From Cryptomeria japonica (lineage: Eukaryota > Streptophyta > Pinopsida > Cupressales > Cupressaceae), in the NCBI RefSeq assembly GCF_030272615.1, contig NC_081405.1, positions 152,622,113 to 152,686,112 of the forward strand: a DNA stretch of 64,000 bases, written 5' to 3'. Shown one piece after another: positions 1 to 11,154 of this stretch. Within the stretch, counting starts at the first letter, position 1. Each line of letters starts with the position of its first letter. A program made the translations under genes and the position numbers. The notes beneath the pieces were generated by a model, which was not told the DNA's origin, ran no database searches, and saw nothing but the letters and a program-made list of their open reading frames with translations.

Positions 1-115
1 TTTCTCTTTGTCAGAGCCAAAACCCTTGTATTCGTTCTCTCTCTTTCTCTGTGACAGGTTTCTTGCATGCAGGTTTCTTTTGGGTTCTGTGGATTTGTAT
101 TTCTCAAATCCTACA
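1..115 (+). repeat. Copia-1 5' LTR, 3'-terminal 115 bp
   Basis: It matches the end of the 3' LTR (5688-5802) with a single mismatch. It ends ...cctaca and is followed at once by the primer-binding site. About 203 bp of the 318-bp LTR lie left of the window. Confidence 0.95.
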
Positions 116-130
116 TGGTATCAGAGCTGG
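116..130 (+). other. Copia-1 primer-binding site
   Basis: tggtatcagagctgg directly abuts the LTR end. TGGTATCAGAGC is the usual Copia primer site, complementary to the 3' end of initiator methionine tRNA (family knowledge). Confidence 0.9.
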
Positions 131-1237
131 ATCTGCTGCAACTTGTTTAGAATTTTGAAAGATTTTGAGATCCAAGTTTTGGTTGCATCAGATCTGTGTT
201 TGTCTTCTGTTTTTTATTTTGGAATAGGGGGTATTTTTTTTCGGTGCACTTTGAGCCCAAACGGACCTCACCGTTGAGCTCGTAGCACCCAAAAACCCCT
301 ATTTCCATATAAAATTCGTCTGATTTGGACACAGTTGCACCAGGAGGCAAATTTTTTTTGGCCCCAAGGCTGTACGGCCCTAGGGCATGAAAACCGAGGC
401 GGATTTTCAAAAAAAAATCAAAAAAAATAATTTAAAAACGCAGTTTTTTTGTTTAAAAAGCGCGCAGCCTTTTTTGGAGGGACGCGTAGCCCGGCGGCCA
501 CCGCCGCAGGCGGTCACCACCAGCCGCGGCCCGGTCTCCACCGCCGCGCCGCCGGCACAGCCCCCGCCCGAGCGCCGCCCGACCCCAGCCCGCTCGCCGC
601 CTGCGACCACCCCACGTGCCGCCGCCGCCCCTGCGCCGCCCCCTGCGCCACCAGCCCTAGCGCTAGCCCCTGGTCGCCCAGAGGACCAGGGGCTTATTTT
701 TTTAAGCCCTTGAGGGCTTAAAGGGCCTATTTGAGCTTTTTTGGAGCAGTTTTACTAAATCGGGTATAACTCGGGCATTTTAGCTCAGATTTTCGAATGA
801 AAATAGGCATTGGAAAGCTGGTTCCGTTTTGTAGTGTTTTTTGCCATTTGAAGTCAGAACAAGTTTTTTGCACTCCAGGAGCCATATCTTTTGCATACGG
901 ACTCTGTTTTTCGAAAGCGAATAGGCGTCGGAAAGGTGGTTCTGTGCTCTTTCCAGATCTATAGTCTATTTCATCAGAAAAATCTTCAGGTGCTCCAAAT
1001 TTTGTCTCAACCCGTTATTGCTTTCTATCATTTTCTGGCTTTCAGTTTGTACTGGGGATTAGTTTTCTGCATTGTGGGGGGGTGTTTTCTCTTGCTTTCT
1101 GTTATTTACATCAGAAAACTAGAATTTACAAACACCAATACAAAAAAATCAAACCCCCTTCTGCATCTTCTGTCTAGTTCTGAAAGACCACTTAATAATA
1201 ATTAAAAATTCAGAGCAGTTGAGGCACAGTTCACAGG
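131..1237 (+). other. Copia-1 untranslated leader with GC-rich island
   Basis: This 1.1-kb leader lies between primer site and gag. Positions about 476-690 are strongly GC-rich (ccgccgcc-type) against an AT-rich background, with A/T homopolymers just before. One frame is open from 387 to 713 and would give a low-complexity Pro/Ala/Arg peptide; I do not call it a gene. A short motif ending ggaaag(c/g)tggtt occurs twice, near 798 and 918, as a diverged direct repeat. Copia-2 has a similar AT-tract plus GC-island leader. Confidence 0.7.
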
Positions 1238-4200
1238 ATGGCAGACAAACCTATTGAATCTCTCACACCGCATAATTACCACACTTGGAAGGGTCGCATG
1301 ATGACTCTTCTCCAGTCAAAAGGGTTATGGTCCTGTTTGGATGAGGTTCAGCCTCAGTTGACACGTCCTTTTGAGATTATGCAGCACAGGAACAATATGG
1401 ATCAGGCTATGGGATTGATGGCTTTACACATTTCCGACAGTCTCCAGTTTCATCTTGAGGGTTGTATCACTCCTCGAGCCATTTGGACCAAGTTTGAGGG
1501 ACTTTTTGGTACTGTCAATGAGTTCAGAGCTTTGCAACTTGAGGCAGAGTTAACTTCCTTGGTACGTGATTCATTTCCTTCTATTGAGGACTTTCTGATG
1601 AAGTTCAAACAGCAAAGATCTATCTTGCAAGGTTGTGGTAAGACTAAGACTGATACAGAGTGCATTTTCCTGATTCTCTCTAAGCTTCGGGGTCCATTTC
1701 AGATCTTCTCTTCGACCTTCTATTCCACCATGGATGCCTTGGGTGCTCGACATGTCATGCCTTCTTTTGAGGTCTTTTGTGATCGTCTGACTCGTGAGCA
1801 AGCTAAGCTTAAGCAGTTGGATTCACTTTCAAGTTCACAGAACCAAGCATTGGTAGCCCAGTCCTCCAAAGGAAAACAGAAGCAGAAACCGAAGCCTAAG
1901 AAAGATTCAGAGGCTAGTGAGAATCCCTCCAAGCCACCACCTAAGTCTGATTCAAAACCACAATTCAATTCTAAACAGGGCAAATCTTCAAAGTCTGGTG
2001 AGTCTTCCTCCAAGACTAAGAAGAAATCAGGTGATCCTTGCAGTTTTTGTGGCAAGGAAGGACATCCCGTTTCCAGGTGTTGGAAACGTTTAGAGGCTTT
2101 GGAGGAAGCCATGCAGCAGCATAATATCAGTGCACCACAGCCTCCTTCACAGCCCACAGGGAAAGGTCATGCTCTTTCTGCATGAGCATTGTCCTCAGCG
2201 TCCACTTGGATTCTAGATTCTGGTGCCTCTCACCATATGACACACACACAGGATTTGGTCACTGCTCTTGCTTCGACAGGCACTAGACATATTGCAGTTG
2301 GTGACTCAGCACAACTTTCCGTTCAGGGTTCTGGTACTGTTTCATTGGATGGTGGTTGTCTTCAGGATGTGCTTTTGGTTCCTGACATTTCGACAAACCT
2401 TCTATCCGTTTATCAGATTTGCCACTCTGGCTCTGGTAAGACAGTTGAGTTCTCACCTCATGATGTGGTTATTCGAGATCTTCATGATCCTGACTTGGTT
2501 GTGGCTACTGGGAGTGTGGATTCTGCATCTCACTTATATAGTTTTGATGGCTTTGAGAGTTCAGACACTATTGGTTCCTTTCTTATAGCACATGCAGATT
2601 TAGTGAGCAGGCTTTGGCATGAGCGTTTTGGTCATGTCAATTACAGATATCTACAGCAGATGAGTACACAGGCACTTGTGATTGGGCTTCCACAGATTTC
2701 TTGTACAGATGGTGTATGTCATGGTTGTGTCCTTGGTAAACATCATCGAGATCCTTTTCCTAAGGGTCGAGCCTCTCGTGCTAGGGCAGCCCTAGAGTTG
2801 GTACACAGTGATCTTATCTCCTTTCCGACTCCTTTTTCAGGGGCCCGTTATGTACTCACTTTTATTGATGACTTCTCCAGACGTACATGGGTGTACTTTC
2901 TTAAGTACAAGTCTGATGTCTTTGACTCTTTCAGGAAGTTTAAGACATTTGTGGAGAAGCAATCTGGACTTTCTATCAGGAGGATACGCACAGATAATGG
3001 GGGGGAGTATGTAAATCAGGCTTTCAAAGATTTTTGCACTGAGCATGGTTTACAGCATCAGTTTACAGTTCCTTATACCCCTCAATAGAATGGTGTTGCT
3101 GAGAGAAAGAACAGAACCTTACGGGAGATGGCAAATTGTATGATACAGTCTCGAGCTATGAGTTCTTCATTTTGGGCTGAGGCAGTCAATTGTGCCAATT
3201 ATATTCAGAATCGGATGCCCCATAAGGCATTACGACATATGACTCCTGAGGAGGCTTGGACCCATGTCAAGCCTGATGTTTCTACATTCCGAGTTTTTGG
3301 TAGTGAGGCTTGGGCATTTATTCCTGATGCTCAGCGGATAGCCATGGAGAGGAAGAGCCGACCACTCATATTTGTTGGCTACTGTGAGGATGTTAAGGCA
3401 TACAGGTTATTTGATCCTGATTCCAGAGAGGTCTTGTTTCGGCGGGATGTCCAGTTTGATGAGTGCTATCCTCAGATGTATTCTCCATCACCAGCTTCTC
3501 CCTCATTGCCTACTCCTTCCTCTTCATCTCTTGAGGATTACTTATCTCTTGAGGATGATGTAGATCATGATCCACCATCTCCACCACCACCAGTTGCTCT
3601 GTCTTTGCCGAAGTGGGCCCGTGATACTGTTAATGCAGCTGGTTCTTTGGCAGGTGATCCTTCAGATACTCGTCGCACTCGTGCTCAGACATCTGGTTCT
3701 AGTCTTTTAAGTCATACCCTTTCAGATGATCCTCAAAAGTTTTCAGAGGTGACAGGACACCTAGAGTGGGATAGGGCCATGGATGAGGAGTATTCTTCTT
3801 TGATGAAGAATCATACTTGGGATCTTTGTTCTCTTCCTAAGGGAAGAAAGTTGGTTCGGTGCAAGTGGGTGTATCGTACCAAGTATGCTGCAGATGGTTC
3901 TATTGATAAGTATAAGGCCCGTCTTGTTGCGAAGGGGTTTTCTCAGGTAGAGGGTATTGACTACTCTGAGACCTTTGCTCCTGTCGCCAAGATGAATTCT
4001 ATACGCCTGGTACTTTCACTTGCAGCTTCACAGGGATGGACAGTGTTTCAGATGGATGTGAAGAGTGCCTTCTTGCATGGAGACCTACATGAGGAGATCT
4101 ATATGGAGCAGCCTCAGGGTTTTGTGCAGGACACTTCTTTGGTTTGCAGACTTCGACGTTCATTGTATGGTCTCAAACAAGCCCCCAGGGCTTGGTATGA

Positions 4201-5263
4201 GAAGATGGACTCCTTCTTGCTTTCCTCGCACTTCACACGCTGTCATTCCGATCACACAGTCTATATTCAGCGTCAGGAGGGTGATCTTTTGATTCTAGTG
4301 CTATATGTAGATGATCTCATCATTACAGGTAGCTCATCCTCCATGATTCAGAGTGTTCAGAGAGCTTTGATGGAGCAGTTTGAGATGACCGATCTTGGTC
4401 TCTTGCACTTCTTTCTGGGTCTACAGGTTATTCAGTCTTCAGATGGGATTTCCATTTTTCAGGAGAAGTATGCTCTTGATATGCTTCAGCGATTTGGCAT
4501 GCTTGATTGCAAGTCTGCCCCCACTCCATTTCAGTCAGGTGTTGTTTTGTCTTCCACTTGCTCTACTCCTTCAGTAGACCCCACTTTATACAGGCAGTTG
4601 GTTGGCAGTCTGTTGTACCTGACACATTCTCGTCCTGATCTTTCCTTTGCGGTTGGCCTTGTCTCTTGGTTCTCCCATGATCCTCATGAGAGCCATTGGC
4701 AAGCAGCCAAACATATTTTGAGATATATTCGGGGCACCACACATTATGGCATTCACTACTCTTCAGGATCCCCTCACATCATTGGCTTCACTGACTCCGA
4801 TTGGGCTGGTGATGTCAATGATCGGAAGTCTACTTCTGGCTTCATTTTTTGCCTTGGTTCTGGTCCTATCACATGGTCTTGCAAGAAGCAATTTGCTATT
4901 GCATTATCATCTACAGAGGCTGAGTACCGTGCAGCAGTGTTAGCTAGTCAGGAGGTTTTATGGCTTCGGCAGTCGATGACAGAGTTTGGGTTTCCTCCAG
5001 ATTGTCCCACTATTCTTTGGTGTGACAACCAGAGTGCCATTCACATTTCTCGCAACCCAGTAGAGCATCAGCGGACAAAGCACATTGAAATCCACATGCA
5101 CTTCATCAGACAGTTGATTCAGGATGGTTCTCTCATCTTGGAGTATATTCCTACAGAGGAGCAGGTTGCAGACATCTTCACTAAACCTTTGGCATCTCCG
5201 CGCTATCTTCAGTTGCGCTCAATGCTTGGGGTGAAGGAAGTTGTCCTTGGGGGGTCTCAGTGA
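1238..5263 (+). pseudogene. Copia-1 gag-pol polyprotein, one frame broken by two stops
   Basis: The frame is 1,341 codons and encodes every retrotransposon protein. The gag (residues 1-315) begins MADKPIESLTPHNYHTWK and ends with a zinc knuckle, CSFCGKEGHPVSRC (C-X2-C-X4-H-X4-C). Protease carries LDSGASHHMT with the catalytic Asp near residue 327. Next come the GAG-pre-integrase HHCC domain (LWHERFGHVN...CHGCVLGK), the integrase core (HSDL, RTDNGGEY, then NGVAERKNRTL), RT with QMDVKSAFLHGDL and LYVDDLIITG (YVDD near residue 1023), and RNase H (TDSDWAGD, STEAEYRAA, CDNQSAIHI). Stops are TGA at 2183-2185, exactly between gag and protease, and TAG at 3086-3088, where relatives have Gln in TPQQNG. 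Both fit C-to-T change. No frameshift was seen. The ATG at 1238 starts the family's typical gag N-terminus. Confidence 0.93.
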
Positions 5264-5484
5264 GGCCTTCCTTCCTTCATGTTTTCTTTTCAGCATGATT
5301 CTTTATCTCTTTTTGGAGAGGAGTTTTTTCCCACTGGGTTTTCTCCTTTACTCCGCTTTATAGAGATTTTCTTGTATTCGGGTACCTCATCAGGCCTTGT
5401 TGCTGGGACCCTCTTTTGCATTGTAGTTCCTTTTCTTTTTTCTGCATTGTTTGTAGCTGCATTGTAGCTCATCTTAAGGGGGGG
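5264..5484 (+). other. Copia-1 3' untranslated region and polypurine tract
   Basis: A T-rich stretch follows the stop and contains ttttttcccactgggttttc, also present in the Copia-2 3' UTR. It ends in the purine run aaggggggg (5476-5484) directly before the 3' LTR, the expected plus-strand primer. Confidence 0.85.
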
Positions 5485-5802
5485 TGTTAGAGTAAAGTAA
5501 TTAATTAACTTTGCTCTCCTCTTAAGATTTCCCTTTATGCACATATTAGTCATTTAATAATTAATATTTAATTATTAAATGCTCACACCTTAGGGTTAGG
5601 TTTTCCTTTTGGTGTTGATCTCCTTTATAAGGATTGATCTCTTGTATTATTCATATTCTTGATTCATTTTTCTCTGATAATACATCTTTTCTCTTTGTCA
5701 GAGCCAAAACCCTTGTATTCGTTCTCTCTCTTTCTCTGTGACAGGTTTCTTGCATGCAGGTTTCTTTTGGGTTTTGTGGATTTGTATTTCTCAAATCCTA
5801 CA
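5485..5802 (+). repeat. Copia-1 3' LTR (318 bp)
   Basis: It begins tgttagagtaaag after the purine run and ends cctaca, giving TG...CA termini. The end matches bases 1-115 of the window. Confidence 0.93.
5626..5632 (+). promoter_or_regulatory. Likely TATA box in the Copia-1 LTR
   Basis: tataagg lies in an AT-rich setting inside the LTR, where Copia promoters lie. Inferred from sequence only. Confidence 0.45.
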
Positions 5803-8181
5803 ATAATAATGGTAAAAGAAAGTTAGATACTCTCCCTATTAATCAAGAAAATTTGGCATTACTCATGGAAAAGACTAAAGAAATCAATATAGAAGAAGAA
5901 GAGGTAATACACAATATCCACTTAGTAGAATCATTAAATCAAGAAGAAAAGGACAAATTTATACAATTCTTCAAAGAACGCCCGATTTATTTTGTTTGGT
6001 CATATGCAAATATGCCAGGTCTAGATCTAGAATTGGTATCGCATCACTTGTCGTTGTTACCAGGAATGAAACCATACAAAAAAAACTCAAAAATATGCAT
6101 CCACAGATCACATTACTGGTAAAGGTAGAACTACATAAACTTCAGGATGTGGGTTTCATTAGACCTATTGACTATGCAGAGGGGATATATGCAATCTAGT
6201 ACTTGTGACTAAACCCACATGGGGCATAAGAATCCACACAAATTTGTGAGATCTAAACAAGGCATGTCCTAAGGATGATTTCTCGTTACCTAATATAGAC
6301 ATGATAGTTGATCTAGCTACTGGGAATGAAATGCTTTTACTAATGGACGGTTTCTCAAGATAAAACTAGATTGGGATTGCACCAGAAGATCAACACAAGA
6401 CTTCATTTACTTGTTCATTGGGAACATACTATTGGAACATCATGTCGTTTGGTCTTAAGAATGCTGGAGCAACATATCAAAGGGCTATGACAAAATTATT
6501 CCATGACATGATCCACAATATCATGGAAGACTATGTTGATGATATGTTGGCTAAATCACAAACAAGAGAAGGTCACCTTGAAGTCCTTGCTAAGATATTT
6601 GATTGATTAGAACAATATAATGTTAGATTAAATCCAAAGAAGTGTGTGTTTGGTGTAACAACTGGCAAACTTCTAGGCTTTATTGTTTCTAACAGAGGAA
6701 TTGAGGTAGATCCAACAAAGGTCAAAGAAATCATTGATATGCAACTGCCATCAATACTCAAATAGTTAAGGGGATTACAAGGAAGATTACAGTCTATAAG
6801 AAGGTTAATAGCACAACTAGTAGATAAAAGTCATCCATTTCAGCATTTACTCAGAAAAGGAGTCACCTTAAAATGGACATAGTAGTGCCAAGAATCTTTT
6901 GAAGCTTTAAAATATTATCTTCTGAATACTCCAGTATTAGTTCCACCTACTCAAGGAAAGCCTTTATTACTATATATATCAGCAACAAACTCATCTTTGG
7001 GAGCCCTTTTGGCACAACATGATGATGAAGGAAAGGAAAGAGCAATCTACTATATTAGTAGAACCCTTATTGGATACGAGCTTAATTACACTCCCATAAA
7101 AAGAGCATGTCTAGCAGTGATCTTCACATCTTAGAAGCTTAGGCCCTATATGCTGAGTCACAAAGTTCAAATCATAGCACCATTTGATCCACTCAAGTAT
7201 CTGCCAAGCAGAGCAACATTAACTAGAAGACTGGCTAAGTGGGTCATGCTTCTAAGTGAGTTTGATATAGAATACATGGACATAAAGGCAATTAAAGGGT
7301 AGATTATAGAAAATCAATTGGCAGAAGATCCCTGGCAAGACAATCTCCCGCTACTAGTGTATTTTCTTGATGAGTTTATATTTACATTAACACCCACCGC
7401 ATGGAAATTGTACTTTGATGGTTCTTACACAAATAATGGAGTAGGAGATGAGATTATTTTCATCACCCCTCAAGGTGATTCTATCCTGAAGTCATTCAAA
7501 ATAAATTTTTCGTGTACAAACAATATAGTTGAATATGAAGCTCTCATCATAGGACTTCGTACCGCTATACAATGGATGATAAAAGAACTACAAGTGTATG
7601 GTAACTCACAAATGATTGTCAATCAAGTCAATGATGACTATAACACAAAAGATGATAAATTGATGCCATATAAACAAATGGTAGAAGATTGCAAAGAACA
7701 TTTTATTAACATCACGTTTGAGCAGATTCCAAGAATGCAGAACAAGGCAATGGATGTCATGTCTACAGTAGGGTCTCTCCTAGACATTCTTAATAATGAA
7801 ACTAAGTTTGAGTTCATTGTAGAATAGTGGATGGTACCGACATATGAGATTCCCTCATCAGAATATGTATGTGTCATTGTGGCTCCTGAATCCCCTTGGT
7901 ATAATGAGATATACACATAATTACATAATCAGTATATGTCTCATGATCTATCAAGAAGTCAAAAGAAGACTCTTATTCGTCAAGCATCCAGACATGCCAT
8001 TATCACTGACACATTGTACAAAAAGAGTCTAGATGGAACACTTCTTCGATGTCTTAATTTTGAAGAAGCACAACTTTCCTTAAAAGAGGTACATGATGGA
8101 ATTTGTGGTGCATATCCAAGTGGCCCTGCACTATCAAAGAAGTTACTAAGAATTGGCTACTATTGGACTACTATGGAAAAG
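5803..8181 (+). pseudogene. Gypsy-A pol remnant: RT, RNase H, second (archaeal-type) RNase H, start of integrase
   Basis: The RT N-terminal part (KFIQFFKERPIYF, WSYANMPGLDLEL) is frameshifted near 6085-6100. RT motifs follow: NIDMIVDLATGNEM, SFGLKNAGATYQRAM and MEDYVDDMLAKS near 6526. RNase H reads LLLYISATNSSLGALLAQ and ERAIYYISRTL. A second RNase H starts near 7396 (WKLYFDGSYTNNG), with NIVEYEALI as the second acidic site; the third expected Asp appears as Asn in VYGNSQMIV. This second domain defines the Tat lineage. The integrase zinc-finger region (DTLYKKSLDGTLLRCL to YYWTTMEK) stops abruptly near 8181. There are at least nine stops and several frameshifts, so it cannot be functional. Confidence 0.88.
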
Positions 8182-9779
8182 TGGTGCAGGAGCACCTTGT
8201 CAACAGTCATGTCATGAGTAATTTCATAAGGTTTTGAGTCTATGGTTGTCTTTAAGGTCATTTGGATGTAATTCAAGGCATAATGAGTCATTTTGTGAAG
8301 CATTGCAAGACATTTGCTCAAGATGTGTATTTGAGTCCTAATTGGGTCTAGGAGGTCACATTGTGCAAATATTATCATGGAAGGGTAAATAGGATATAAT
8401 TGGTTGTTTTGAGTCCATCTAAATGTGTTTTAAGTTCATAAGCAAAGATTAGGGGTCATATTTATCAAAATGTCAAAATTGTCAATTGTGTCCAAAATGT
8501 TGTCAGGCATAAAGTGCATTATAAAGTTGCAAAAGGGATGTAATTCAGTTTTAACTATCATATGGATGTAGGAGGCCATAAATATTCTCATTTGGTCTAA
8601 TATAAGGTGTGTTTGAAGTTAGAGGAAGAGTTTGAATGAGATAAATCAATAAGCCTCTAACTGTCACCATCCTGCAAGTATTTGGTGGGCAGTAGAGAGC
8701 AAGTATATCATTTTGATTGTTGATCCCTCATGTACTGAGAAGGGAGATTGAGGAAGATAGAAGACCACCAAAAAATAAATGTTTGTAATGTATTTTATTG
8801 GGAAAATAATAAAGAGTTTGTTGTTTTGAATTCATTTGACAGTTATTGGTTGCAGGCATGTTCTTGCTACTATTTGGCATTTTCTTGTATGTAAATGAAT
8901 TGAGTAAAGTCTAAAACCTATTTGGAATGATAACAAGATGGATTAAATTTGTTTTGAATCCATTTTGAGCATTGGATGTGATGTGTGGGGAAATTTTGAA
9001 CAAATTATTTCAAAACTATCATGAAACCCTTACTTACAGACTAGTCTTTATGATAGTAACAATGGGTCTCAGTACAGGGGGTATAACTCTCAAATTAACT
9101 GTTGGATTTGGCTATATTTTGGATATTATTTTTTAAACCTAGTTATATACATCTCCATCAGAGAAATTGAAAGATAATGTCTATTTTGAAATTTATTAGC
9201 AACAGAGTTCTACACTGTCAAAAGTTACAGATTTGATTGTTTAAACTTAATGAAGGATACTTTGTTGAGTGATTCTTGATGTTTGTGAAAGAGTTGTTGA
9301 TGGAAATCTTGGTGACCTCTTGAAGTGTGTAAATAGTAATGGTGAATGTTGGCTATTATAGTCCAATAGGCTTTGAGGCCTAATTCTAGTATTAAACATT
9401 GATCTACAAACATGGCCTTGAATTAGGAGAATGAGATAGTGCTATGAAGCAAGTTGTTGACTGTATATATGTGTAATGCTTTGATAATAATATTGTTTGG
9501 ATTGTAGAATAATGATTATAATTAGATTACGCGTCTAATACAAGTGAATATGTTGTGTTGAGATTGGAACTCCATGTTGATTTGGGGTTCTTGGTTGGTT
9601 TTCCATGATGCTTCACATCAAACTGGTATCAGAGCCCAACAAAAGATCTGGGCTGAGAGAGATTTTTGTGTTTTGTGTTTTTTTTTTCTCACTCCGACGG
9701 TCATGGTCCCCCTGAATTTCAACACACTTTCAGGCCAATCAAATAGACACGGAACTTCACACAATTTCTCACTAGCATG
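8182..9779 (+). repeat. Copia-like LTR fragment with primer site and start of leader
   Basis: Gypsy-A homology stops near 8181. About 1.4 kb of non-coding AT-rich sequence follows, ending ...cttcacatca (9620), then aac and the Copia primer site tggtatcagagcccaac (9624-9640). The left edge is uncertain (8182-8200, candidate TG starts tggtgcagg or tgtcaacag). About 140 bp of leader follow before Gypsy 3'-end sequence resumes near 9780. Gag, pol and the second LTR are missing, so a deletion must have removed most of this element. Confidence 0.6.
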
Positions 9780-9929
9780 ATATCAAAAAAAGGGTCTAAA
9801 TTTTGAAAAAAATTGACTTTTCCTGAGGGGGCATATTTACACCCTAAGCGTCATTGAGGCATATCAAGGCAAAAATTTTCGTTTTCTTTGAAACAATGTT
9901 GTTTAGACATTGTCTCAAAGAGGGGAAAA
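9780..9929 (+). other. Gypsy-A 3' untranslated end and polypurine tract
   Basis: It contains cctgagggggcat and ends ctcaaagaggggaaaa just before the LTR. Gypsy-B has the same arrangement (cccgagggggcat, then caaagaggggcaaaa at 38019-38033), which shows this is a Gypsy 3' end and not part of the Copia fragment. Confidence 0.75.
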
Positions 9930-11154
9930 TGTAGACACCTAAAAATGTCTCATTGATCATGTACTAATTATTTGTCAAAAAGATTAAATAATTCTTTAAT
10001 TCTTTAATTAATTTAATTAATCTTATTCTTCTAAATTCATATTTCTCCATCATCATCTTACTAATTATTCTATTTCTATTTCTAACCAATTAATCATTTA
10101 ACCCTTTTCTAAATATTAATTATTTAATTAATTATGATTTAATTCCTTTAATTTAAATAATCTTTATTATTTTATTAAATTCAATTTCTAAATAATTAAA
10201 TAGTTTCTTTAAATTATTTAATAAACTAATTAATTCTTCAAATTCTAATTCCCAATCTCCCAATTCTAATTTCATTTAACTTCATTAATTCTTCTAATTT
10301 AATTTAATTTTATTAATTCTTCTAATTCAAATTCAAATTCATGTTTTTCTAATTTCTTCTAAATTCATCTAATTTCAAATACATGTGCATGCTTTCAAAA
10401 ATCAGATTGAAAATCAAAGTCAAAGTTTTAAATATATTCAAATAACAAATTGAATTAAAATAAATTCAATATTTGAATTTAATCTCATGCAAAGATTAAA
10501 TTGAAAATCAAAGTCAAAGTGCAAGCACATGCTAAATTAATTAATTCAATTAATTAATTAATGAAATCAATTTCCTTTCCAATCTCTATTTCTATCTTCC
10601 ACTTTGCTTTTTTCCAAAAAGCTTTCAATGAGTTAACTATTCCATCTATTTTATTTAATTAATTCAATTAATTGATTAATTGCATCATTCTTTAATTCTC
10701 CTCCAATCATTATTTTTCATCTTTCTATCAACTTTTTCCTCAATCAGTTAACTCATTTATCTAATGAATCCAAATTAGCAGTTCACCTATCAATCAGTGT
10801 GTGAGATCGCCTGATTTCCACCTCTTGATCATTATGTTCCACCTCTCAATCAATCCTCTCCAAAAATCTATAAATTCAGCATTCAATCTCCATTTTCAAC
10901 AATCATGAACTTTGAATCTTTGTGTCAATTGCAGGTTGGTAGCATGATATCTAAGAGCCATCATACCACAAAGAAGAGAAAAACAATGGAAGCCATATGC
11001 GATCATGGGATAGGGAGTCTTAAGTGATATTTTACATCCGTATTGCTTTGATTGTGTTATTCTATTGATGTTGTTTAAACTATTTAGCTATAATAGGGAT
11101 TCATGATTTCCTTATTATTTCTAACTAAGCAATGATGATTTTAAGCATACGACA
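9930..11154 (+). repeat. Gypsy-A 3' LTR (1,225 bp)
   Basis: It starts tgtagacacctaaaaatgtc after the purine tract and ends catacgaca, so it has TG...CA ends. The solo LTR at 46955-48384 (minus) shares both ends and the AT-rich body. A TATA-like tataaat lies at 10869-10875. Confidence 0.85.

Larger units (their letters stand above)
1..5802 (+). mobile_element. Copia-1: young Ty1/Copia LTR retrotransposon, left end cut by window
   Basis: The order is partial 5' LTR, tRNA-type primer site, GC-rich leader, one gag-protease-integrase-RT-RNase H frame, purine tract and 3' LTR, which is the Copia order. The 115 bases kept of the 5' LTR match 5688-5802 with one difference (C at 87, T at 5774), so insertion was recent. 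It sits inside Gypsy-A, whose pol resumes at 5803. The left TSD is outside the window, so the duplication (expected to be ataat, 5803-5807) cannot be checked. Confidence 0.95.
5803..11154 (+). mobile_element. Gypsy-A: Tat-type Ty3/Gypsy element, 3' part only
   Basis: It holds a decayed pol (5803-8181), a foreign Copia-like LTR piece (about 8182-9779), then a Gypsy 3' end with purine tract (9917-9929) and LTR (9930-11154). The 5' part is left of the window beyond Copia-1, which inserted into it. The LTR is of the same family as the solo LTR at 46955-48384. Sequence after 11154 reads as the 3' region of Gypsy-D, so A probably inserted there. Confidence 0.75.

Noticed and set aside
387-721. Pro/Ala-rich ORFs in the Copia-1 leader (and 16325-16967 in Copia-2)
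   Set aside because: Several frames on both strands are open because of GC richness. Low complexity, no shared protein sequence between the two elements.
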